The notes beneath the pieces are model-generated. The model saw only the letters and a program-made list of their open reading frames with translations, did not search any database and was not told the origin of the DNA. Made by a program: the position numbers and the translations under genes. This document shows, piece by piece, positions 1 through 5,573 of a DNA stretch of 6,190 nt. Location of the stretch: assembly GCA_003452965.1 (NCBI GenBank), contig DMMW01000035.1:58144-64333 (forward strand). Direction: 5' to 3'. Within the stretch, counting starts at the first letter, position 1. Every line of letters starts with the position of its first letter. Source of the DNA: Elusimicrobiota bacterium (lineage in GTDB: Bacteria > Elusimicrobiota > UBA8919).

Positions 1-41
1 CACAATCCCACAATCCCACAATCTCGCAATGTTGGGATTGT
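1..41. repeat. Tandem octamer repeat ending in a hairpin, cut by the window edge
   Basis: The octamer cacaatcc occurs at 1-8 and 9-16, then as cacaatct at 17-24 and a degenerate cgcaatg at 25-31. The array probably continues off the left edge. The last part forms an inverted repeat: acaatccca at 10-18 pairs perfectly with tgggattgt at 33-41 over a 14-nt loop. The copy at 2-10 could pair with the same right arm instead. The structure ends 22 bases before the cooC start codon. It could be a weak terminator or attenuator for an upstream gene (the tail ttaattgtattt is only moderately T-rich) or a dispersed intergenic repeat. The sequence pattern is certain; its role is not. Confidence 0.6.
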
Positions 42-63
42 TAATTGTATTTGAAGGAATATT

Positions 64-798
64 ATGATTATTGCGGTGGCGGGAAAAGGCGGAGTAGGAA
101 AATCCACAATTACTGCCTTAATTATCAAGCATCTGATAAAAAGGGGACAGACACCTGTTTTAGCTGTTGATGCAGATCCGAATGCAAATCTTGGTTATTA
201 CTTGGGTGTTGAATGTGATGTATCAATATCCGATTTAAGAGAAGATGAATTTAAAAATAATCCTACGGGTATTTCAAAAGTAGATTGGCTTGATTTAAAG
301 ACGCAGGAATGTATTATAGAAACAAATAGTGGTTTTGATATACTGGTTATGGGAAAACCAGAAGGTCCCGGCTGTTATTGTGCAGTTAACAATCTTTTAA
401 GAACTTTTATTAAAAAAATAGGTCAACAATACAAATTTGTTGTGATAGATAATGAAGCCGGTTTGGAACATATTTCAAGAAGGACGAATGAAGAGGTGGA
501 TGTGCTCTTTATAGTTGCCGAACCGACTAAGATAAGCTTGATTGCAGCCGAAAATGTCAAGAAAACCGCAGAAGCGCTTGGCTCAAAAATAAAAAATAAA
601 TATTTATTAATAAACAAAAAGGGAATTGACAAAGAAAAAGAACCGTCTAATAATATGAATATTAGCGGTTTGGAAACAATAGGTTATGTAAGATATAATA
701 ATTTTTCGAGCAATTTTGATAATAATATTTTGAATAATAAGTATATGGAGATAGAGAAGGACATTGAAGGTATATTAAATAAAGCAGAGGTATTATGA
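64..798 (+). CDS. cooC: CooC-family nickel-insertion ATPase (CO dehydrogenase maturation factor-like)
   Basis: This is a 244-aa cytoplasmic P-loop ATPase of the MinD/ParA (SIMIBI) class, close to the roughly 250 residues usual for CooC. The deviant Walker A GKGGVGKST is at residues 7-15, with the signature lysine K8. Switch I follows as DADPN at 36-40. C104-Y-C106 matches the CxC that in CooC dimers binds a metal between subunits. Switch II/Walker B is the CooC-type VIDNEAGLEHISRRT around 127-141. CooC proteins use ATP to help insert Ni into the C-cluster of anaerobic CO dehydrogenase; the paralogue AcsF serves acetyl-CoA synthase. No CODH or ACS gene lies in the window, so the client is unknown and must be encoded elsewhere. 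The start is supported by GAAGGAA at 53-59. The stop overlaps the start of the next gene (ATGA), suggesting coupled translation. The family is clear; CooC versus another CooC-like client-specific ATPase is less so. Confidence 0.85.
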   Translation: MIIAVAGKGGVGKSTITALIIKHLIKRGQTPVLAVDADPNANLGYYLGVECDVSISDLREDEFKNNPTGISKVDWLDLKTQECIIETNSGFDILVMGKPEGPGCYCAVNNLLRTFIKKIGQQYKFVVIDNEAGLEHISRRTNEEVDVLFIVAEPTKISLIAAENVKKTAEALGSKIKNKYLLINKKGIDKEKEPSNNMNISGLETIGYVRYNNFSSNFDNNILNNKYMEIEKDIEGILNKAEVL

Positions 799-1547
799 AA
801 AGAAGCATTATTATACTATTACTCTTATCCGTTTTATTTTGTTCAGGTTGGTGGGCTAATAAAAACTTTACTTATCCTTATCCGCCGCTTAAAGATATTG
901 CCACTGAAAAAACAATGTCCACTGATTTTATCGGATTTTTATTCGGGATGAGAAGGATATTTGCTGATGTATGCTGGATTCAAACCTTACAATATTACGG
1001 AGGGGGCGGTTGGGAGGATTTTATTTCAGAAGAAGAATACGCCAAGTACGCTGATGATCCGAAAAGAAAAGGAGAGTATGGCAGATACAGATATCTTTTG
1101 GATATGTGCCGTAGAACTGTTAATATTGATCCTTATTTCAAGTATGTATATTCATTCGGTGGTGCATCGCTTGCATGGAATTTGACCCGTTATGACGAGG
1201 GATTGGAACTGTTGAACGAAGGTATTAAGCATAATCCTAACTTTTATCTTTTTCATTTATTTGCCGCAGCAATTATATATTGGAAACAGGGTGAATTTGA
1301 GAATGTAATGGAAAATCTTGAAAAGGCGCTTAAATATCCCGACTGTCCATTTGAGGTGAAGTTAATATTAGGTAATATTTATGACCAGCAAGGAAAATAC
1401 GAAAAAGCGGCCAATATATGGGTGGACATATATTTGACCGAAAGAATTGAAAGTCGAAAAGAAAAAGCAAAAAGTAATTTATTGAAATATTTTGCTCTGA
1501 AGAAAATCCCTCCTGAATACTTGGATAAAATACAGGGAAATCAATAA
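795..1547 (+). CDS. Membrane-anchored or exported TPR protein
   Basis: This is a 250-aa protein starting with two basic residues and a hydrophobic stretch (about residues 4-20), giving a signal anchor or signal peptide. C16 is not in a good lipobox (Phe precedes it), so a lipoprotein is unlikely. Residues 50-69 read FGMRRIFADVCWIQTLQYYG. From memory, an ADxxWIxxxQYxG pattern also occurs near the N-terminus of small TPR proteins in Deltaproteobacteria and candidate phyla. From about residue 112 there are helical pairs of TPR type: near 115-146 (YDEGLELLNEGIKHNPN), 149-180 (GEFENVMENLEKALKYP) and 186-219 (GKYEKAANIW). A protein-interaction scaffold facing the periplasm is the likely role; the partner is unknown. 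It overlaps cooC by four bases, with AGAGGT at 786-791 as ribosome-binding site, so the two are co-expressed. Whether this reflects function or merely operon economy cannot be told. Confidence 0.75.
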   Translation: MKRSIIILLLLSVLFCSGWWANKNFTYPYPPLKDIATEKTMSTDFIGFLFGMRRIFADVCWIQTLQYYGGGGWEDFISEEEYAKYADDPKRKGEYGRYRYLLDMCRRTVNIDPYFKYVYSFGGASLAWNLTRYDEGLELLNEGIKHNPNFYLFHLFAAAIIYWKQGEFENVMENLEKALKYPDCPFEVKLILGNIYDQQGKYEKAANIWVDIYLTERIESRKEKAKSNLLKYFALKKIPPEYLDKIQGNQ

Positions 1548-1620
1548 AATCAATTAGAAAATGTTGCTTAAAATCAGAGTTTTTTGAAATCCTGTAGGTT
1601 GCATCTTCTAACGAGGGAAC

Positions 1621-3309
1621 ATGTTTTTACCTACCACTAAAGAAGAAATTAAAAAAATCGGCTGGAATAAGTTGGATATAATTCTTATAACTGGGGATGC
1701 TTATATAGATAGTCCTTATTTTGGAATTTCTGTTATAGGGAAGATACTGTTAAAAGCCGGTTATAAGGTGGGAATTATTGCCCAGCCGAGTGTTAATAAT
1801 GAAGAGGATATAAAGAGATTGGGGGAACCGGAATTGTTTTGGGGAGTTAGTTCGGGCTGTTTGGATTCAATGATTTCAAATTATACCGCAACAAAAAAAC
1901 GGAGACAAAAAGACGATTTGACGGCAGGTGGTGAAAACAATAAAAGACCCGATAGGGCTGTAATTGCTTACTCTAATTTGATTAGAAGATATTATAAAAA
2001 TACTAAACCGATAGTTCTTGGTGGAATAGAAGCAAGTTTAAGGAGAATCCCTCATTATGATTATTGGGATAATCAAATAAGACGTTCCATATTATTTGAT
2101 TCAAAAGCAGATTTATTGGTTTATGGAATGGGCGAGAGAACCGTCTTGGAATTAGCGGATAAACTGAAAAAAAATGAACCGATAGAAAATATACGCGGAT
2201 TATGTTATATTTCAAAAACCATAAAGGAAGGATACATAGATTTGCCGTCATACGCAGATGTTAAAGAAGATAAAATTAAATTCATAAATATGTTCAATAT
2301 ATTTTATGAAAATAATGATCCTATAACTGCAAACGGATTATACCAACAAACCGACACAAGATATTTAATTCAGAATCCACCGCAATATAACTTAACTTCC
2401 GAAGAATTATCGGACATATATAACCTGAAATATGAAAGAGATGTTCACCCATATTATAAAAAGGACGGTGTTGTAAGAGCTCTTGAAACGATTAGATTTT
2501 CCGTTAATACTCACAGGGGTTGTTACGGTCAATGTAATTTTTGTTCAATAACTGTTCATCAAGGAACAAAGGTAGTATCAAGAACAGAAGAATCAATATT
2601 AAATGAAATCATGGAAATAGTTAAACTTCCGGATTTTAAGGGATATATTTCTGATTTAGGCGGTCCTACCGCAAACATGTATCAAATTGAGTGCGAGAAA
2701 AAATCAAAACAAGGTCAATGCAAAAATAAGAGATGTTTATATCCAAAGATATGTGAAAATCTAAGAATTAGTCATAGAAAGCAGATTGAACTTTTAGAAA
2801 AGATAAGAAATATCCCTAAAATAAAAAAAGTCTTTATAGCGTCGGGAATCAGGTATGATATATTGTTGAATGACAAAGAATATGGAAACCAATATATGAA
2901 AGAACTTGTTTTGCACCATATTTCAGGTCAGTTAAAAATAGCCCCGGAACATACAGAAGAAAAAGTCTTAAAAAGCATGGGAAAATGCGACCAATCCTAC
3001 TTATGCAATTTTAAAAATATATTTGATAAGACGAACAAGCAATACGGCAAGGAACAATTTTTAACCTACTATTTAATTGCGGCTCATCCAGATTGTGATA
3101 TAAATGATATGAAAAAAATGAAAAATTTCATAATACAAAAATTGAAATTAATACCGGAACAGATACAAATATTTATGCCGTCCCCGTCTACTTATTCCAC
3201 TTTGATGTATTATACAGAGACAAATCCATTCACTAAGGAAGCAATGTTTGTTGAAAAGGATATGGGCAAGAAAGAACTGCAAAAAAGAGTAATAAGAAGG
3301 GCAAGTTAA
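1621..3309 (+). CDS. YgiQ-family (UPF0313) radical SAM protein
   Basis: This 562-aa protein starts at the family's usual FLPTTKEE and GDAYID segment, so the N-terminus is complete although it lacks the longer E. coli leader (about 739 aa in total there). An in-frame TAA at 1609-1611 excludes an upstream start. The N-terminal part is the cobalamin-binding-like fold, including GGIEASLRRIPHYDYW from residue 134. The radical SAM cluster motif is C301-Y-G-Q-C305-N-F-C308. YgiQ hallmarks follow: DLGGPTANMYQ, a second cysteine set C358, C367, C372 and C378 (CLYPKIC), APEHTE from 441 and MPSPSTYSTLMYYT from 519. Such proteins cleave SAM to a 5'-deoxyadenosyl radical; the substrate of YgiQ is not known to me. 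The ribosome-binding site GAGGGA (1613-1618) sits unusually close to the ATG. It ends shortly after the catalytic region with a Lys/Arg tail, lacking the C-terminal extension seen in longer members. Confidence 0.93.
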   Translation: MFLPTTKEEIKKIGWNKLDIILITGDAYIDSPYFGISVIGKILLKAGYKVGIIAQPSVNNEEDIKRLGEPELFWGVSSGCLDSMISNYTATKKRRQKDDLTAGGENNKRPDRAVIAYSNLIRRYYKNTKPIVLGGIEASLRRIPHYDYWDNQIRRSILFDSKADLLVYGMGERTVLELADKLKKNEPIENIRGLCYISKTIKEGYIDLPSYADVKEDKIKFINMFNIFYENNDPITANGLYQQTDTRYLIQNPPQYNLTSEELSDIYNLKYERDVHPYYKKDGVVRALETIRFSVNTHRGCYGQCNFCSITVHQGTKVVSRTEESILNEIMEIVKLPDFKGYISDLGGPTANMYQIECEKKSKQGQCKNKRCLYPKICENLRISHRKQIELLEKIRNIPKIKKVFIASGIRYDILLNDKEYGNQYMKELVLHHISGQLKIAPEHTEEKVLKSMGKCDQSYLCNFKNIFDKTNKQYGKEQFLTYYLIAAHPDCDINDMKKMKNFIIQKLKLIPEQIQIFMPSPSTYSTLMYYTETNPFTKEAMFVEKDMGKKELQKRVIRRAS

Positions 3310-3539
3310 AATTAAAAATTAAAAGTTAAAAATTGCAAGGAAAGGTTTTATGTGGCCAAAAATCAAGTTAAAGGTAAGAAGTGGAAAGTTTTCGTCACTG
3401 ATTTGCTTCGCCAGTTAGCAGATAGTAGATAGCAGATACATTGTATGTAGGATTACCCTCGAAGAATTCATTTAAAAATTAAAGTTTAAGAGACATTCCC
3501 TACCTCGGGCAAAAAAAAAATTAAAAATAAAAAAAGACC

Positions 3540-3568
3540 TTGACTTTTTTATAAACTAACACTATAAT
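3540..3568 (+). promoter_or_regulatory. Sigma-70-type promoter of the Rrf2 operon
   Basis: TTGACT at 3540-3545 (five of six bases of the -35 consensus) is followed after exactly 17 bases by a perfect TATAAT at 3563-3568. The predicted transcription start is near 3575, giving a leader of about 20 bases that contains AAGGAG at 3584-3589, 8 bases before the ATG at 3598. This is the strongest promoter signature in the window and probably drives the four genes to 5524. Confidence 0.8.
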
Positions 3569-3576
3569 AGTAGTAG
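3556..3576. promoter_or_regulatory. Candidate operator dyad over the -10 box
   Basis: ACTAT (3561-3565) and ATAGT (3567-3571) form a perfect dyad centred on 3566. Extending to 3556-3576 keeps 8 of 10 base pairs (CTA at the left end matches TAG at the right). The dyad covers the -10 box, a position where a bound repressor would block RNA polymerase. Rrf2-family regulators such as IscR often autoregulate, so self-repression is the natural guess. The centre is A/T-rich and partly dictated by TATAAT itself, which lowers the weight of the symmetry. Confidence 0.45.
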
Positions 3577-3597
3577 ATAGCAAAAGGAGCATTAAGG

Positions 3598-4020
3598 ATG
3601 AAATTTTTCAAGAAAAACACTGATTATGCAGTTAGGGCGATAATGTATCTCGCAAAAAACAGAGGTAAATATATTTCTTCAACCGAAATATCTGAGAAGG
3701 AAGATATTTCGCTTTATTTTATAAGAAGAATTTTACAGGTACTGACAAATAAAGGTATTATTTCATCAAGAGAAGGTGTCAGCGGGGGTGTAAAATTATC
3801 AATAGATGCAAAAAATATCAATGTAACTAAACTTATGAAAATCTTTCAGGGGAAGATTGAACTCTCAGATTGTAAACTTAAACAGGATCCATGTCCTAAA
3901 CGTTCGCAATGTGTGATTAGAAAAAGAATTAAAAACATTGAAGACAAGGTCATAACTGAATTTAATAATATAACGGTCGAAAGGTTGCTTAAAGATTTGG
4001 AGGTGGCAAGATGGAGATAG
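3598..4020 (+). CDS. Rrf2-family transcriptional regulator with three cluster-type cysteines
   Basis: This 140-aa DNA-binding protein is typical in length for Rrf2/IscR relatives. It opens with the characteristic TDYAVRAIMYLA, then a winged helix-turn-helix (about residues 25-60, including SSTEISEKEDISLYFIRRILQVLTNKGII), and the wing segment SREGVSGGVKLS. The regulatory region carries C92, C99 and C105, spaced nearly as in IscR (92, 98, 104). It is therefore likely to bind an Fe-S cluster and sense iron-sulfur status, oxygen or nitric oxide. It is first in a tight operon, behind a strong promoter with a dyad over the -10 box, so autoregulation is plausible. Its last ten bases overlap the next gene. 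Family assignment is firm; which signal it senses is inference, and IscR, NsrR and RsrR types cannot be separated here. Confidence 0.93.
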   Translation: MKFFKKNTDYAVRAIMYLAKNRGKYISSTEISEKEDISLYFIRRILQVLTNKGIISSREGVSGGVKLSIDAKNINVTKLMKIFQGKIELSDCKLKQDPCPKRSQCVIRKRIKNIEDKVITEFNNITVERLLKDLEVARWR

Positions 4021-4325
4021 CTAAGTTTGTTGGTATTTGTGATGAGCGTGGGTATGACTGGTGTGAAGGTGAATATATCGGCAAGTCAGGATACTTTGTG
4101 GGTTGTGAATGGCTTGATACCGTTGCCCATTTTACGGCTGAAGCAATTGAAAAAAATGCATGGCCTATCCTGGAAAAAGAGATTACTCAGGGTAAAAATG
4201 TAAGACATATTACAAGGGTAGTCGGATATTATTCCAGAGTAGAAAACTGGAACAAAAGCAAAAAGGGCGAATTGGATGACAGGCATTTGGGAGAATATAA
4301 AATAGAAAAAGCAATGGTGAAGTAG
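4011..4325 (+). CDS. Stand-alone class III ribonucleotide reductase (NrdD) C-terminal-like glycyl-radical domain
   Basis: This is a 104-aa protein whose residues 68-91 read like the end of anaerobic ribonucleotide reductase NrdD: TRVVGYYSRVENWN, then KSKKGELDDR. G72 is at the position of the radical glycine in the RVxGY motif. Full NrdD proteins are several hundred residues longer, so the catalytic barrel is absent; the N-terminal 60 residues (C10, C18, C32, an FTAEAIEKNAWPILEKEI helix) do not supply it. This looks like a designed small protein rather than a gene remnant: it has a strong ribosome-binding site (GGAGG at 3999-4003, 7 bases before ATG), overlaps the Rrf2 gene by ten bases and sits in a regulated operon. 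A GrcA-like role, replacing a damaged radical domain, is an inference. Small proteins of this kind may be annotated as anaerobic ribonucleoside-triphosphate reductase, which would overstate what is here. Confidence 0.7.
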   Translation: MEIAKFVGICDERGYDWCEGEYIGKSGYFVGCEWLDTVAHFTAEAIEKNAWPILEKEITQGKNVRHITRVVGYYSRVENWNKSKKGELDDRHLGEYKIEKAMVK

Positions 4326-4358
4326 AAAACAAAAGCAAAATTTTAATTAGGTATAAAT

Positions 4359-5186
4359 ATGGCAAAAAGAAAAATCATAAAAATTAATGAAGAGAAGTGC
4401 AACGGATGCGGTCAATGCGCTAATAGTTGCCCTGAAGGTGCAATTAAAATAGTAGACGGTAAGGCTAAATTAGTCGGAGAATTGCTGTGTGATGGTTTAG
4501 GTGCGTGTATCGGTCAATGCCCGGAAAATGCTATTATTATAGAAGAAAGAGAAGCAGAGAATTATGATGAAAAAAAAGTTATGGAAAACATTATAAAAGG
4601 AGGTGAAAATTTAATAAAGGCGCATCTCAAACATTTAAAAGAACATTCGCAGCATGAGTATTTGAAACAAGCAACGGATATATTAATAAAGGAAAATATT
4701 AAGATACCGGATTTGGAAGAAAAACAAGCAACTGAAAAATGCGGTTGTCCCGGTTCTATGGTGATGGATTTAAAGGAAGAAAAGAAAAGCAAATCTAAAA
4801 ACAAAGAAATCGGTATGGAATCAGAACTTTCCAATTGGCCGATTCAACTAAAACTAATAAATCCGTCGGCACCGTATTTCAAAAATGCGGACATTGTAAT
4901 AGCAGCAGATTGTGTACCGTTTTCTTTTCCGGGGTTTCATAATAAATTCCTTAAAAATAAAATATTGATTATATTTTGCCCCAAATTAGACAATGAATAT
5001 GAGTTATATGTTGATAGACTTTCTGAGATTTTCAAAAATAATAATATAAAGTCGGTTTCTATTGTGCACATGGAAGTACCGTGTTGTTTCGGCATCGTTA
5101 AAATTACAGAAGATGCTCTAAATAAATCAGGTATAAATATTATTATTAAAGAGTATACCGTATCAATCAAAGGCAAGTTAGTTTAG
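4359..5186 (+). CDS. Ferredoxin-domain protein of an anaerobe family with a CGCPGS linker
   Basis: This 275-aa cytoplasmic protein has three parts. Residues 1-65 are a ferredoxin domain: C14xxC17xxC20xxxC24P, then C44xxL47xxC50xxxC54P, where leucine replaces the middle cysteine. The standard crossed arrangement would give one 4Fe-4S cluster (14, 17, 20, 54) and possibly a 3Fe-4S cluster (24, 44, 50). Residues 65-145 are a charged, Lys/Glu-rich linker with C128-G-C130-PGS. The C-terminal half has NWPIQLKLINPSAPYF, ADCVPF (C185), FCPKLD (C207) and MEVPCCFG (C242, C243). I recognise this as a recurrent uncharacterised family in anaerobes, with the same YCDGLGAC-type second motif and CPGS; its reaction is unknown to me. 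Electron transfer or cluster-based sensing is the reasonable guess. The start has only a weak TTAGG nearby. It lies 33 bases after the NrdD-like gene and 17 before the DsrE-like gene. Confidence 0.85.
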   Translation: MAKRKIIKINEEKCNGCGQCANSCPEGAIKIVDGKAKLVGELLCDGLGACIGQCPENAIIIEEREAENYDEKKVMENIIKGGENLIKAHLKHLKEHSQHEYLKQATDILIKENIKIPDLEEKQATEKCGCPGSMVMDLKEEKKSKSKNKEIGMESELSNWPIQLKLINPSAPYFKNADIVIAADCVPFSFPGFHNKFLKNKILIIFCPKLDNEYELYVDRLSEIFKNNNIKSVSIVHMEVPCCFGIVKITEDALNKSGINIIIKEYTVSIKGKLV

Positions 5187-5203
5187 AATTTCAGGAGGTA
5201 ATC

Positions 5204-5524
5204 ATGAAGTTAGGAATCGTGGTTTATTCAGGGGATTCGGATGCAGTATGGAACGCGTTTAGACTTGCATATTTTGCCGTTAAAAGCGGTGATTCGGTAA
5301 AAATGTGTTTACTGGGGAAGGGTCTTGACCCCGAGATTATTAATTCTAAAAAATTTAATAATTTTGAAAAAATGCACATGTTTACTGAGAATTATGACAA
5401 AAATATCGATTACAATACATATCTTGATGAACCCGAATCTATAGAACCTGAGTTAAATCAGGCGACAAATATGAATGAATTGAATGAAATAATGGAGGAA
5501 AGCGATAAGGTAGTCACCTTTTAA
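5204..5524 (+). CDS. DsrE-like protein lacking the family's central cysteines
   Basis: This 106-aa protein fits the DsrE/DsrF-like fold over its length: MKLGIVVYSGDSDAVWNAFRLAYFAV, then MCLLGKGLDPE, KFNNFEKMHMF and the closing ELNEIMEESDKVVTF. From memory, homologues ending in ESDKVVTF carry an ACGTC motif after KFVENGGKI and a further Cys before Pro (ELCP). Here the matching residues read DYNTYLD and ELNQ, so no cysteine is present and the only one left is C34-region MCLLGKG near the N-terminus. DsrE-type proteins usually carry sulfur as a cysteine persulfide or polysulfide, so this member may bind without sulfur transfer, or serve structurally. It has an excellent ribosome-binding site (AGGAGGT at 5193-5199) and ends the operon. 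The fold call is good; the loss of cysteines rests on a remembered family pattern. Confidence 0.78.
   Translation: MKLGIVVYSGDSDAVWNAFRLAYFAVKSGDSVKMCLLGKGLDPEIINSKKFNNFEKMHMFTENYDKNIDYNTYLDEPESIEPELNQATNMNELNEIMEESDKVVTF
5507..5522 (+). terminator. Weak hairpin over the DsrE-like stop codon
   Basis: AAGGT (5507-5511) and ACCTT (5516-5520) form a five-base-pair stem with a four-base loop ending at the stop codon TAA (5522-5524). The following bases are ttaaaatc rather than a T-run, so it is at best a weak terminator; another T-rich stretch comes near 5540-5546 without a stem. Confidence 0.2.
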
Positions 5525-5534
5525 AATCAAATTC

Positions 5535-5563
5535 TTGTATTTTTTACTCATAATATGTATAAT
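5535..5563 (+). promoter_or_regulatory. Predicted promoter giving a near-leaderless HAD phosphatase transcript
   Basis: TTGTAT at 5535-5540 and a perfect TATAAT at 5558-5563 are separated by exactly 17 bases. Transcription would begin about 7 bases after the -10 box, near 5570, only a few bases before the ATG at 5574. This fits the absence of any purine-rich ribosome-binding site ahead of that ATG. A 7-bp dyad, ATAATTA (5559-5565) and TAATTAT (5569-5575), covers the -10 box and start codon. In such AT-rich DNA some of this could be chance. Confidence 0.5.
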
Positions 5564-5573
5564 TACTTTAATT

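Larger units (their letters stand above)
3310..3597. other. Non-coding spacer with A/T heptamers and a repeated dodecamer
   Basis: The spacer opens with heptamer-like units TTAAAA(A/G/T), four copies spanning 3306-3332 and overlapping the ygiQ-like stop codon; similar TTAAAAATTAAA tracts recur near 3472-3485 and 3520-3535. The octamer agcagata occurs at 3417-3424 and 3431-3438. The dodecamer tagtagatagca occurs at 3423-3434 and again at 3571-3582, the second copy lying just downstream of the predicted -10 box. A short palindrome TACAT-TGT-ATGTA is at 3437-3449. A ten-base A-run follows cctcgggc near 3511. The right end carries the rrf2-like promoter. No RNA family, convincing terminator or insertion-sequence end was recognised. 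Confidence 0.55.

Noticed and set aside
961..1185. A plus-strand alternate frame of 74 codons within the TPR gene.
   Set aside because: It is fully inside a gene with signal anchor and TPR motifs, and its own translation shows no domain.
1548..1620. Spacer before the YgiQ gene checked for a terminator or promoter.
   Set aside because: A run of six T occurs near 1580 but without a GC-rich stem, and no paired -35/-10 boxes are clear. Only the close-set GAGGGA ribosome-binding site is supported.
3350..3418. A 22-codon open frame (starting MWPKIKLKV) preceded by AAGGAAAGG in the spacer before the Rrf2 gene.
   Set aside because: It is very short, lies among repeats, has no recognisable motif, and a purine-rich run ahead of an ATG is common in AT-rich DNA. 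Conservation in relatives would be needed to accept it.
3510..3538. Poly-A stretch after cctcgggc, considered as a minus-strand terminator T-run.
   Set aside because: On the minus strand the T-run precedes rather than follows the GC-rich part, and no stem lies ahead of it; there are also no minus-strand genes here.
4011..4325. Considered as a broken remnant of a full nrdD gene.
   Set aside because: It has its own strong ribosome-binding site, a start overlapping the Rrf2 gene, and no reading-frame traces of the NrdD barrel upstream; the preceding DNA is an intact Rrf2 gene.
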